From: Treponema sp. J25
GTDB lineage: Bacteria > Spirochaetota > Spirochaetia > Treponematales > Breznakiellaceae
Assembly: GCF_004343725.1 (NCBI RefSeq)
Contig: NZ_PTQW01000029.1
Location: 1 to 64,000 of the forward strand
Length of the DNA: 64,000 nt
Direction: 5' to 3'
In this document: piece by piece, positions 14,945 to 23,604 of the stretch
Numbering within the stretch: position 1 is the stretch's first letter
Layout of the letters: each line of letters opens with the position of its first letter
The notes under the pieces: model-generated
Seen by the model: the letters and a program-made list of their open reading frames with translations, nothing else
Told to the model about the DNA's origin: nothing
Databases searched by the model: none
Translations under genes and position numbers: made by a program

Positions 14945-15691
14945 CTATTTTTTGAGAAAGAGGAGCCATACCCCGAGGCATGCCACCACTACCGTCGCCA
15001 GCACTCCAAGCCAGGTAGGTAGATATATAAGGCTTTTCAGCATTTCTCCGGAGATAGCCCGGTCCTCATTACCTGGAAGGTACACCACATCGATGGTATC
15101 TCCTACTTCGTACGCTTTATACATAGACCCATCGACCGGCATGGGTAGTTTAACCGGGGAAATAGCGGCCGAAACATTGGAAGCGGAAAAATAAATTTCC
15201 ACCTTTCCATTTTCCAGGATTTTTCGTACCTGGGCCCGGCTGACCTTGGCCTCTTCGGCATACCGTTTCTTTGTTGTCCCATCCAGGCTATGGCGACCTG
15301 CTAAAAAATCTTCCCGAGCTATCACCGTTTCCGTAGGATTCTCCGCAAGATACAAAACCTCGATGGTGGAGTCCTTAGTGAGGGTAGATCCCAATTCAGG
15401 GCTTACCACAAGAGGGGCACTGACAAATTGGAAGGCTTTATCCGATGGTGGTAGAGCGGTATTCAGAGTTACATCAAAATAATACTCTCGCTGTAACATG
15501 CGGGAATAGCGAGACACCGCTGGATTTCCCCAGAGTTTTGAACGTTCCAGGGTATACTTCTGGAGTATCTTTGCCGTCACCGGTTGGCCCTTCGTATGGA
15601 AGGCTTCTATCTGAGATCCTTGATAGGTAAGAATCCCTATCAAAACGGCAATAATAACAAGAAAGGCCCCAAGTAACTGTTGAACATTCAT
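14945..15691 (-). CDS. DUF3592-like membrane-anchored protein
   Basis: A 248-residue protein with an N-terminal membrane segment (about 7-24), an extracytoplasmic region of about 200 residues and a C-terminal membrane segment (about 222-244). Its middle resembles DUF3592 proteins: the repeated pattern of a predicted beta-strand followed by DTIDVVYLPGN or DSTIEVLYLAEN occurs twice, so it may contain two copies of the domain. Function is unknown. A strong AAGGAGGTGA precedes ATG 15691. It was probably adjacent to ppdK, about 75 bp apart, before the IS481-like insertion. Confidence 0.7.
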   Translation of the reverse strand: MNVQQLLGAFLVIIAVLIGILTYQGSQIEAFHTKGQPVTAKILQKYTLERSKLWGNPAVSRYSRMLQREYYFDVTLNTALPPSDKAFQFVSAPLVVSPELGSTLTKDSTIEVLYLAENPTETVIAREDFLAGRHSLDGTTKKRYAEEAKVSRAQVRKILENGKVEIYFSASNVSAAISPVKLPMPVDGSMYKAYEVGDTIDVVYLPGNEDRAISGEMLKSLIYLPTWLGVLATVVVACLGVWLLFLKK

Positions 15692-15734
15692 ATCCGATTC
15701 ACCTCCTTTTTAATGAATAACCCATGCACAGAAT

Positions 15735-15764
15735 AGTATACTGCCTAGCGGACCTTTTTTTAAA
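15735..15764 (-). promoter_or_regulatory. Candidate promoter of DUF3592-like gene
   Basis: On the minus strand TTTAAA (15764-15759) and TATACT (15740-15735) are 18 bp apart. This leaves a leader of about 37 nt with a strong Shine-Dalgarno, in contrast to the leaderless genes elsewhere in the window. Confidence 0.45.
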
Positions 15765-15857
15765 GCTTTCCTGTAATTTTTGAATGTAGCACCTTGTAAT
15801 TCCAGAGCCCTATGGTAGCATTAAGGTATACCCCTTTTTAAACCGAGGAAGGTCTCC

Positions 15858-17168
15858 ATGGATAATGAACAGCTTCAAAAGTACATCGCCCAGATTCACC
15901 GGATAAAGGGAAAGGATGAGGTAAAAAAAGAGGACTTTGAAGCGGTTGCCCGGGAATTAGGAATTACAAGACAGGACTTACAAGAGATATATCAGTATGC
16001 CGCATCCTGCCACATCAGGGCCCAGGAACTGTTACGCTCCGGATTTTACAGAGAAGCCCTGACCTGTGCCCAGGAAGCCCACGACATTCTCCCCTGGGAT
16101 GCGGAAATCTGCGCTTTACTGGGAACCATTTACAAAACCCAGGGAGAAAGGAGTTTCTTCCCCTTTCTATCCTACCGAAAGGCCCTTTTCTGGTATAAAA
16201 AGGCCACCGAACTCCAACCAAGCTACTCCACCGTGTATGAACAGATGCGGTATATCCAGGGGAGTTTTCGGAAGGCTATACGGATTGGAACATTTCTAGG
16301 AGTTATAGGTGTAGCCCTCACGGTGACCTTCATTGTTCTGCAAAATATCAAATCTGTAACTCCCCCGTCTGCGGCCCTACAGATACCGGCGGAAGGTCCC
16401 GTTTCAACAAACCAAGGGACCCCACCCATCGTTCAACCGAATCCTGAACAAACGATTCCCCTCCGAGTTCTTTTCTCGGAAGACCAGGGCCTCAGTTTTC
16501 ATCTCCAATCAAGCACCCTGTATCGGTATGGGAGCACGGAACCGGCCTTTTCACTGAATATCAAGGGAACCCTGCAGGCTCATCAAAAAGAAATATATGA
16601 AATCACCCTCACCCACTCCTGGTATGACACCAAAGGGAATCTCCTTTTTAAGGGGTCAAAAAAGGTGTTAAGTCCTCCCAATGCGCCCCTTGAACCAGGG
16701 GATGTACTACCCATCAATCTATTAGTCTACGAAAAACAATCCCCACCCCCTATTGCCCAGGTAACCCTGGAACTAGAAAAAATCGATGGGGCCCCCCGGA
16801 GCCAGGCCTCGGTGGGGACCGCCGTACCCATTCGCTGGATAGCATCCCCGCCCGAGGGGACAGCCCTTGAGATTACCCTTCGGTCCCAGCAGATCCATTC
16901 GTTTAAAGATACCCACTACGTTAAAAGCACCATCACTATTACGAATCGAGGAGAAAAAAGAATCCACTTTTTACGGATTACCCCCCTCTACGGCAAGGGG
17001 GCTAGCGAACTCCGGGGCAAGGAAATCATTGTCCTTTCCCGGGATAACGCCTATCTTTCGCAAGGGGATCGGTATCCCTTTTTCATCATAAATATGTACA
17101 AGGGGCTTGAGGATCCCACGTCTGTCCGCTTCGAACCGCTTACCATAGAAATAGGGGGAATAGAATAG
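15858..17168 (+). CDS. Membrane-anchored protein with TPR-like N-terminus, function unknown
   Basis: A 436-residue protein that I cannot assign to a named family. Residues 1-140 are helical, with tetratricopeptide-like spacing (AQELLRSGFYREALTCAQEAHDI, then ALFWYKKATELQPSYSTVY). One membrane segment follows at about 143-162, then a proline-rich linker (164-195) and a predicted beta-rich extracytoplasmic region to the end, with no cysteines or enzyme motifs noted there. Topology would be TPR inside, beta domains outside. GAGGAAGG precedes the ATG. Its stop is 3 bp from that of the convergent gene at 17172. Confidence 0.65.
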   Translation: MDNEQLQKYIAQIHRIKGKDEVKKEDFEAVARELGITRQDLQEIYQYAASCHIRAQELLRSGFYREALTCAQEAHDILPWDAEICALLGTIYKTQGERSFFPFLSYRKALFWYKKATELQPSYSTVYEQMRYIQGSFRKAIRIGTFLGVIGVALTVTFIVLQNIKSVTPPSAALQIPAEGPVSTNQGTPPIVQPNPEQTIPLRVLFSEDQGLSFHLQSSTLYRYGSTEPAFSLNIKGTLQAHQKEIYEITLTHSWYDTKGNLLFKGSKKVLSPPNAPLEPGDVLPINLLVYEKQSPPPIAQVTLELEKIDGAPRSQASVGTAVPIRWIASPPEGTALEITLRSQQIHSFKDTHYVKSTITITNRGEKRIHFLRITPLYGKGASELRGKEIIVLSRDNAYLSQGDRYPFFIINMYKGLEDPTSVRFEPLTIEIGGIE

Positions 17169-17171
17169 CCC

Positions 17172-17885
17172 CTATTGCAGCCACTGCGGGTCGATCCCCG
17201 AGGAGGCCATATCAAAGGGAACCATGGTTCCTTCCGTAAGAGTAAGAGACAGGTTTTTCATCAGATAATGGGTTTGCACCGACCGTTGTGCCCGGTCCGC
17301 CGCAAAAGGTTCAGGGTAGGCATAGCGATCCTCCACAATAACCTGCCCTGAAGGAACCTGGTATATTTTATACATTACCTTGCCCATTTCCCCCAAAATT
17401 TCCACCTCCGTATAGACAGGACGGGAATTTCTGGTATAGCGGACCAATGTGCCCCCTTCGGTGGAGACATCCTCTAAGGATCGTTCTTCCCGGGCAAGGC
17501 CTTCCAGGGTAATACGCCGGGCGGCCCCTATAGCCCCTTCAATATCCTTCGCTCGGGGATCCTTTGAAAAAAGGATGGCCCATACCTTTTTGGTAACCCT
17601 TCCATCGGGAACACAGCCAACAAATTCCTGGTACGCCCGGACAGCCTTATCGGTATTCGGTCCAAACCAGCCATCGGCGCTGTCCACTTCTTTAAAACCC
17701 AGGGTAAGCAACTTATTCTGGAGTTGTTTCACGTCTTCCCCATTCATTCGGGTTTTGGCCAGAAAGAGATCCCGTTTAAATTCCTGAGCCGTAAGAGAAC
17801 CCACCAGAAAGAAAAGTGCGAGGCCTATGCCCAGGGGGCCGAAATTTCTCCCCCTCCCACACCGACACATTTTCATAATTTTCAC
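17172..17885 (-). CDS. Secreted protein with N-terminal peptidoglycan-binding domain
   Basis: A 237-residue product with a signal peptide (hydrophobic stretch about 16-33, ending SLTA-QEF). A PG_binding_1-type domain follows at about residues 45-108: MNGEDVKQLQNKLLTLGF, DGWFGPNTDKAVRAYQ, DGRVTKKVW. The C-terminal half is predicted beta-rich and unrecognised. It probably associates with the cell wall in the periplasm. AGGAGGTGA precedes ATG 17885. It is divergent from the helicase gene with a 41-bp gap. Confidence 0.75.
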   Translation of the reverse strand: MKIMKMCRCGRGRNFGPLGIGLALFFLVGSLTAQEFKRDLFLAKTRMNGEDVKQLQNKLLTLGFKEVDSADGWFGPNTDKAVRAYQEFVGCVPDGRVTKKVWAILFSKDPRAKDIEGAIGAARRITLEGLAREERSLEDVSTEGGTLVRYTRNSRPVYTEVEILGEMGKVMYKIYQVPSGQVIVEDRYAYPEPFAADRAQRSVQTHYLMKNLSLTLTEGTMVPFDMASSGIDPQWLQ

Positions 17886-17911
17886 CTCCTTTGCGCAGCC
17901 TTTTAAAATAG

Positions 17912-17917
17912 TATACT
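17912..17917 (+). promoter_or_regulatory. -10 box of helicase gene, near-leaderless
   Basis: TATACT lies 9 nt before ATG 17927, predicting a leader of only 2-3 nt. No Shine-Dalgarno is present. The -35 is weak (TTTGCG or TTGCGC around 17890). Confidence 0.4.
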
Positions 17918-17926
17918 ATCTACAGT

Positions 17927-20425
17927 ATGATATATACAGAACTTCCGGTCTATCAACACAAAGATCGAATTCTTGAAGGCCTTGCTACCAATCAGGTTAT
18001 CGTTGTAGAAAGCCCCACCGGTTCCGGAAAGACTACCCAGATGCCGGTTATCCTGTACGAGGCGGGGTACGGGAAATATGGCATTATCGGGGTTACCCAG
18101 CCCCGGCGTATTGCCGCCGTATCGGTTAGCGAATTCATTGCCCGCCAGATGGGAACGAAGATCCCTGGCCTTGTGGGCTATAAGATGCGGTTTGAAGATA
18201 AAACAAGCCCAGAGACGGTAATAAAAATCATGACCGATGGGATTCTGCTCCAGGAAATGAAGCTTGATCCCTATCTTTCTAAATATGGGGTGCTTATTGT
18301 AGACGAGGCCCACGAGCGGAGCCTTAATATTGATTTTATTTTGGGGCTCCTTAAGCGGGTTCTGGAGGTTCGGCCCGAATTCAAGGTGATCATATCCTCT
18401 GCCACCATCAATGCCCAGGTATTCTCCGAATACTTTGGGGAATGTCCTATCGTAAAAATCGATGCCATGACCTACCCCGTCACGGTAGTGTATGATCCGC
18501 CACCGGGAGGAACCACCACCACCGCCAGCGACGCCGCCGAAGCGGCCCTCCTCGAGAAGATCGTCCACATTGTGGATCGGATAGTCAGCGAACGACGGGA
18601 AGGGGATATTCTGGTGTTCCTTCCTGGCGAAAAGGCCATTAAGGACTGTATCGAACGGCTTGAAACAAGCCCCGTAGGGCGGGCCCTCCACGTGCTTCCG
18701 CTGTATGGACGTCTGGGCAAGGATGAACAGGAACGGGTCTTTGATAAAGCACCCTGGGGGAAAACCAAGGTGGTCGTGGCTACGAATATTGCAGAAACCT
18801 CGGTGACCATCGATGGCATTACCACCGTCATCGATTCGGGGCTCGCAAAGCTGAATTACTACAATCCCCGGACTTTTACATCGAGCCTTATCGAAGTTCC
18901 CATATCAAAAGCATCCTGTAACCAGCGAAAAGGTCGGGCAGGTCGGACCCAACCGGGAACCTGTTACCGGCTCTATACCCGCAAGGATTACGATAACCGG
19001 CCCCTTTTTACCACGGAAGAAATATACCGGACCGACCTATCTGAAGTAGTGCTCCGCATGGCCGAATTGGGGATTACTAATTTTGAGGAATTCGATTTTA
19101 TATCTCCCCCCAATCGGGAAGGACTCCTTGGGGCCATCGAAACCTTAAACCTTCTGGATGCTCTTGCCCCCGATAACAGCCTTTCCGATATCGGCAAGAT
19201 GATGGCCCAGTTTCCCCTGCCCCCTCGCCATTCCCGGATGATTGTGGAAGCAATCCGCCAGTATCCCCAGGTGCTGGAAGAAACCCTCATTGCGGCGGCC
19301 TTTCTGACCACCCAGAGTCCCTATGTGCTCCCCCCGGGAGAAGAGATGGATGCTCGGCGGGCCCACCATAGTTTCCGGGACCCCGCCGGAGATTTTGTCT
19401 CTTATCTTAAATTGTTCCGGGCCTTTAAGGAAGCAAAAAACAAGGCTAAATTCTGCGACAAGAACTACCTGGACGAAAAAACCATGGTAGAAATCGTAAA
19501 CGTAAAGGAACAACTGGAGCTCATTGTATCTGATATGGGGATACCGATTTTATCGGGCGGGCCGGTGGAAGATTACCTCTGCGCGGTAGGCCGGGGACTG
19601 ATTCAATTTGTCTGTGTCCGGGAAGGCCGGGAAAGTTACCGGAGTCTTACGGCGGATCGAATCTCGATTCATCCCGGTTCGGTGATGTTCCGCCAGGATC
19701 CCCAGTATATTGTGGCAGGAGAAATCGTTCGCACCACCCGTACCTACGCCATGTCGGTGTCACCCCTTTCGCCGGCGGCCCTCCATCGCATCAGCCCTGA
19801 ACTGTACGACAAGCTGGTTCGTAAAACCGCCGCAGCGACGAAGAAGAAGGCTAAAGAAGAACGGGACTTCACCAATCGGATCAAAATTCTGGGAGAAATT
19901 TTTGAGATTGAAAAAATCAAGGGAGCTAAAACCGTTATTCTTACCTGGGAACGGCTGGCACCCCATCTTTCAGAGCTTAACCTTGAAACCGCGGCCCTCT
20001 ACCGGGATTTGCGGGGGCTGGTGCGCTACCAAGAACGGTACACCATTCTGGCGGGAGAAAAACTTTCTTTTATTCTTTCCCTGCTCCCCCACCTGGATCT
20101 CGAAGAGGCGTTACATCGCGAGTGGCCCCGAAAACGAAATTACTCGCTGGCCACCGACCTTGACGCCCTCCTCGAGGTTGTTCCCCTGGCGGGGACCACG
20201 GCTCTCTGGAAACCGGGAAAGACTGATCTGGGCTTCATCAGTCTGTTTACGGACGGCCAGGGAACCTATTGGTTCCGTTGTTCCCGGGGCTTCCATACGG
20301 CTATCAACGAAAGCATTGCAAGCCTCGAGTCCCTTATCGATGAACTTTCGGAAGAAGTGGACCTGCTTAAAAAAGACCGGGTGAATCAAACCTATCGGCG
20401 GCTCTCTTCCTACCTGGTTTCTTAA
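17927..20425 (+). CDS. hrpA: DEAH-box ATP-dependent RNA helicase HrpA-like
   Basis: An 832-residue superfamily 2 helicase. Motif I is SPTGSGKTTQMP, followed by QPRRIAAVS, the DEAHERS box, SSATI (motif III), VATNIAETSVTIDG (motif V) and QRKGRAGRTQPG (motif VI). The helicase-associated winged-helix and OB regions follow. It is shorter than E. coli HrpA (about 1300 residues) and closer to the compact bacterial DEAH proteins seen in spirochaetes, where HrpA affects mRNA levels. It probably acts on RNA in the cytoplasm. It stands alone between divergent and convergent neighbours. Confidence 0.88.
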   Translation: MIYTELPVYQHKDRILEGLATNQVIVVESPTGSGKTTQMPVILYEAGYGKYGIIGVTQPRRIAAVSVSEFIARQMGTKIPGLVGYKMRFEDKTSPETVIKIMTDGILLQEMKLDPYLSKYGVLIVDEAHERSLNIDFILGLLKRVLEVRPEFKVIISSATINAQVFSEYFGECPIVKIDAMTYPVTVVYDPPPGGTTTTASDAAEAALLEKIVHIVDRIVSERREGDILVFLPGEKAIKDCIERLETSPVGRALHVLPLYGRLGKDEQERVFDKAPWGKTKVVVATNIAETSVTIDGITTVIDSGLAKLNYYNPRTFTSSLIEVPISKASCNQRKGRAGRTQPGTCYRLYTRKDYDNRPLFTTEEIYRTDLSEVVLRMAELGITNFEEFDFISPPNREGLLGAIETLNLLDALAPDNSLSDIGKMMAQFPLPPRHSRMIVEAIRQYPQVLEETLIAAAFLTTQSPYVLPPGEEMDARRAHHSFRDPAGDFVSYLKLFRAFKEAKNKAKFCDKNYLDEKTMVEIVNVKEQLELIVSDMGIPILSGGPVEDYLCAVGRGLIQFVCVREGRESYRSLTADRISIHPGSVMFRQDPQYIVAGEIVRTTRTYAMSVSPLSPAALHRISPELYDKLVRKTAAATKKKAKEERDFTNRIKILGEIFEIEKIKGAKTVILTWERLAPHLSELNLETAALYRDLRGLVRYQERYTILAGEKLSFILSLLPHLDLEEALHREWPRKRNYSLATDLDALLEVVPLAGTTALWKPGKTDLGFISLFTDGQGTYWFRCSRGFHTAINESIASLESLIDELSEEVDLLKKDRVNQTYRRLSSYLVS

Positions 20426-20453
20426 AAAAGAGCCCCTGGCCCTTCCCATAAAA

Positions 20454-20483
20454 AAAGGGCCCCCCAATCCTGGGGGGCCCTTT
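20454..20483 (-). terminator. Strong hairpin terminator between hrpA and hemW operons
   Basis: AAAGGGCCCCCC and GGGGGGCCCTTT pair perfectly (12 bp) around a 6-nt loop. On the minus strand the stem runs into seven T, so it best terminates the lepB-lepB-hemW transcript. On the plus strand only TTT follows, but it could still stop hrpA transcription. Confidence 0.75.
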
Positions 20484-20642
20484 AACGGGCGCCCCTGACC
20501 TTTCCTGCAGCAAAAAGGAGCCTTTTAAGGGGTGCCCCTGGAACGGCGGCAGTCCTTTTAACGGCTGGTCAACGGCTGGAACGACGAGGCCCCTCTGATA
20601 AAGAGGGCCCTTTTACGAGTTCCGCAGGAACGCGGCCATAGG
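20484..20642. repeat. Degenerate GC-rich intergenic repeats
   Basis: This stretch holds three or more diverged copies of a CCTTTTAACGG-like unit, two followed by GCCCCTG. There is a tandem AACGGCTGG (about 20560-20580) and another hairpin (about 20591-20611). No gene is seen. It lies between the hemW stop and its apparent terminator. Confidence 0.4.
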
Positions 20643-21791
20643 CTACCTTCCTTTTTCCAGTTCCTGAAAACATTCCACAATAAAAGTATTTGCATACCTG
20701 AGTCCTTGAGGGGTAAGAGCCGGCCGATGCTTTTCGCACAAGCCCCGGCGTCGCCAAATTTCAAGGGTCCGGGGGATAGCCGCTTCAACAGAAAGCCCGA
20801 AACGTTGCTCAAAAAGCTTCGGGTCCGGTCCCTGGATGGTTCTAAAGCCCATCATAAGGCATTCTTTCTGCAATGTCTCCCGATCAATGGGTTCTTCCCG
20901 ATACCGGGGTCCCCTGGCACAATACCCAGCCACATCCTCTGCCACGGTGCGACGAAGGGCTCTTCCCCTTTTTTCGTCAATCATCGTAGTAGACGCCGAA
21001 GGGCCACAGCCAATCCAGCTTTGCATCTGCCAGTACCGCATGTTGTGTTTGCAGATAGCACCGGATCGGGCAAAGTTGGAAACCTCATACTGATCAAAGC
21101 CATGGGAAACAAGCCAATCCCGTCCTGCAAGCCAGAGTTCTTCCTGATACTCTGCACCGGGAAGCATCTGTTCCCTCGCGGCAAGACGTTGAGCCAGCGG
21201 AGTCCCCTCTTCTACCGTCAGGGCATACAGGGAAACATGAGCGATAGGATAGGGAGCGAGGGTTTCCAAGTCTGAAACAAGGGTGTCCACGGTCTGGAAA
21301 GGCAGCCCCGTCATGAGATCTATCGAAAGCCCCTCTGGATAAAAGTACAGGGCCTGTTCCAAAGAGGAAAGACATTGATAGGCAGAACCTAGCCGATGCA
21401 CCGCCTGCCGGCTTTGATCGGTAAGGGTCTGGATGCCGAGGCTTAATCGGGTAATGCCAGAATCCTTGCAAACCTGGAGAATCGATGCGTCAAGAGACTC
21501 GGGGTTGGCCTCTAACGTACATTCTTCCGGCCAGGTAGGTAACAGGTGCTGCAGCGACACGAGGAGCGTTTCTAGCTGCCGGGCCCCCAATAGGGAGGGT
21601 GTCCCTCCCCCAATATACAGGGTAGGAACCCGATCTATTGAAAATTCCTCTATATTTTGGCGGAGTTCCTTAAGGAGGGTCCTGCAAAATCCCTCATATG
21701 TTCCCCAATAAGCCAGCGGCACCGAATAAAAATCACAGTAATCGCATTTTTGGGTGCAAAAGGGGATATGGAGGTATACAGAGGCTTCCAT
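20643..21791 (-). CDS. hemW: HemW-like radical SAM protein (heme chaperone family)
   Basis: A 382-residue radical SAM protein. The cluster motif CTQKCDYCDF is at about residues 12-21, followed by YIGGGTPSLL and NPESLD. The HemN C-terminal domain is visible with HNMRYWQ. This set indicates HemW, formerly annotated as oxygen-independent coproporphyrinogen oxidase, which binds heme and passes it to partner proteins. True HemN has a longer N-terminus with an additional cluster cysteine. It is the last gene of the operon with two signal peptidases, 22 nt after the second. Confidence 0.85.
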   Translation of the reverse strand: MEASVYLHIPFCTQKCDYCDFYSVPLAYWGTYEGFCRTLLKELRQNIEEFSIDRVPTLYIGGGTPSLLGARQLETLLVSLQHLLPTWPEECTLEANPESLDASILQVCKDSGITRLSLGIQTLTDQSRQAVHRLGSAYQCLSSLEQALYFYPEGLSIDLMTGLPFQTVDTLVSDLETLAPYPIAHVSLYALTVEEGTPLAQRLAAREQMLPGAEYQEELWLAGRDWLVSHGFDQYEVSNFARSGAICKHNMRYWQMQSWIGCGPSASTTMIDEKRGRALRRTVAEDVAGYCARGPRYREEPIDRETLQKECLMMGFRTIQGPDPKLFEQRFGLSVEAAIPRTLEIWRRRGLCEKHRPALTPQGLRYANTFIVECFQELEKGR

Positions 21792-21813
21792 AATGGTTAG
21801 GAATTAGCAGTAC

Positions 21814-22545
21814 TCACGGTAACAGGCCAAAACGAGCAATAGGCCAATACCGAAAAACGAGCCGCCCCGATATCGCCGTGATTGGAATGGTCCCCCAGCT
21901 TCGGGAATCCTGAATGGAGGATCTATCGTCGGAGGCAACGAAAATTGTCCCCGCCGGGACCGTGAGTTCTTCCATGTTTCCGGAATATGGAAGACTCCTG
22001 TCCCATAGGGGATTCTTTTCAGGAAGCGTAAGGGTATAGGAATCCTGGGAGAGTTCAAATTCGGTAAGACTGTAGGTTTTTCCCGCCGGTTGAACTTTAA
22101 AGAGGTAGTCCTCCATTACTATTTTATCGCCGGGGAGGGCTATAACCCGTTTTATCATTCTACTCCGATAGGAAGCTAAAGGATCTATCCGCTGGGCTGT
22201 AAAAAAACTCACCAGGTCCCCATAGAGCTTGATGAACCAGGAGGGGTTCTTTTGTCCCCACTGTTTTTCCAACACCACCAGGTCCCCCCGATGAATAGGG
22301 AACCACGAATGATCCACCTCTTTCGGAAACAGGGCAATGGGAAGCACCAGGCACCGATCCCCCTTTTCCAGGGCCGGCATCATCGAAGCAGAACCTACTT
22401 CCACTGAAAAAACAACAAAGGAATGGAGCACCAGGTAAAAAATAAAAAATGACAGGAGGACCACCACCACCGTTATGAAACGTCGGCGCTGATTTTTCCG
22501 GGCCACATAGGAATATTGCTGCCATTTTTTATACAGAATGCCCAT
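21814..22545 (-). CDS. lepB: Signal peptidase I, second tandem copy
   Basis: A 243-residue type I signal peptidase (Ser/Lys protease of the inner membrane, active site outside). A membrane segment at about 24-48 is followed by the nucleophile serine in VGSASMMPALEKGD, the general-base lysine in MIKRVIALPGDKI, and the SDDRSSIQDSRSWG motif (usual form GDNRxxSxDSRxxG). All catalytic elements appear present. It lies 9 nt downstream of a larger paralogue. Confidence 0.85.
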   Translation of the reverse strand: MGILYKKWQQYSYVARKNQRRRFITVVVVLLSFFIFYLVLHSFVVFSVEVGSASMMPALEKGDRCLVLPIALFPKEVDHSWFPIHRGDLVVLEKQWGQKNPSWFIKLYGDLVSFFTAQRIDPLASYRSRMIKRVIALPGDKIVMEDYLFKVQPAGKTYSLTEFELSQDSYTLTLPEKNPLWDRSLPYSGNMEELTVPAGTIFVASDDRSSIQDSRSWGTIPITAISGRLVFRYWPIARFGLLP

Positions 22546-22554
22546 ACTACACCT

Positions 22555-23541
22555 TTATCGAATAATTCCAATCCGCGAGAGGGGCCAGTATTTAAAGGCC
22601 CCTTTCCCGAGAACCTTTTGTAAACGCACGGGCCCAAAATATCGGGCATCCCGGGAATTATCCCGATTATCTCCCATCGGGAAAATCCGCCCCTCCGGCA
22701 CATACCAGCCCATAGTATACTGATTAGCAAGGGCCCCATATCTTTGATCCTGAGGGAAGGCGCTCCGGAGCACCTCAAGCCGGGCCTGTTCACGGGCAAG
22801 ATAATCCACATACTGGAGACTTCTCAGGGCCTGCATCTTTTGAACAAGGGAAGTAGGGACTCCCAGACCAAGATCCGAATAGGCCATTGCATAGCCCGCC
22901 GCATAGAGGGCTGGATAGGCGGTCACATCCATGAGTCGATTGATAGGGTGCTCCATGCCGTTTTGTTTAATATACTGCCGCTCTTCAATCCACTGGGTTT
23001 CTCCAGGAAAAAGGATTTTCATTTCCCCCCCTTCCATCCGAAGGGTATCGCCGGCCATACCTACGGCCCGTTTTATCAAGAAGTGGGGCTTCGGATTTCC
23101 CTGTTCATCCCGGTCAATATCCACGAGCGAAAAAGTAAGCATGTACAGAACCCGCTGTACCACATCAAAAACCGGTCCCCGGGAAATATACGAAGGATTT
23201 TCGAATATGATAACCTCGTTTCGCTGCGGTTTGATAGGACTGGGTAATTTCACAAAGCCCGGCAAAAGCTCTGGGCCATAAATCAATTTATTGACAAATA
23301 TACGATCCCCAATAAGGAGGGTATCAATCATAGATCCCGACGGAATCTGATAGGCCTGAAATAAATATTGATTTAAGAGAAGGACCACCCCCGCAGCCCA
23401 GAGAAAGGCTTCGATCCAATCCACAATGGGATTCTTGGCTCGCTGAATCTCTTTCTGGATACGCCGCTTTGCCCGCCGCCGGGTCAACACCATCTCGGTA
23501 AAAAGCAAAAGCCGTTCTGAAAAGGATTTTTTTTCTTGCAT
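22555..23541 (-). CDS. lepB: Signal peptidase I with large insertion
   Basis: A 328-residue type I signal peptidase. An N-terminal basic region is followed by a membrane segment (about 44-66), the catalytic serine in YQIPSGSMIDTLLIGD, the lysine in LIKRAVGMAGDTL, and MGDNRDNSRDARYFG. Between the lysine box and the last motif sits roughly 90 extra residues (AAGYAMAYSDLGLGVP to ANQYTMGWYVP region), enlarging the extracytoplasmic domain compared with the family norm. No Shine-Dalgarno precedes ATG 23541, and the predicted -10 lies 6 nt upstream, so the operon mRNA is probably leaderless. Confidence 0.85.
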   Translation of the reverse strand: MQEKKSFSERLLLFTEMVLTRRRAKRRIQKEIQRAKNPIVDWIEAFLWAAGVVLLLNQYLFQAYQIPSGSMIDTLLIGDRIFVNKLIYGPELLPGFVKLPSPIKPQRNEVIIFENPSYISRGPVFDVVQRVLYMLTFSLVDIDRDEQGNPKPHFLIKRAVGMAGDTLRMEGGEMKILFPGETQWIEERQYIKQNGMEHPINRLMDVTAYPALYAAGYAMAYSDLGLGVPTSLVQKMQALRSLQYVDYLAREQARLEVLRSAFPQDQRYGALANQYTMGWYVPEGRIFPMGDNRDNSRDARYFGPVRLQKVLGKGAFKYWPLSRIGIIR

Positions 23542-23547
23542 ATCAAA

Positions 23548-23598
23548 AAACTACCATGAATAGGAAACGTTGACAAGGTCTTGAGGCCTTTCTATAAT
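23548..23598. promoter_or_regulatory. Divergent promoters sharing one -35 region, both leaderless
   Basis: Plus strand: TTGACA (23570-23575), 17-bp spacer and TATAAT (23593-23598), a perfect consensus. ATG 23605 is 7 nt after the -10. Minus strand: TTGTCA (23576-23571), 17-bp spacer and TAGTTT (23553-23548), with ATG 23541 6 nt further. The two -35 hexamers overlap by 5 bp, so polymerase cannot occupy both. Neither start has a Shine-Dalgarno. Confidence 0.75.
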
Positions 23599-23604
23599 TC
23601 ATCC

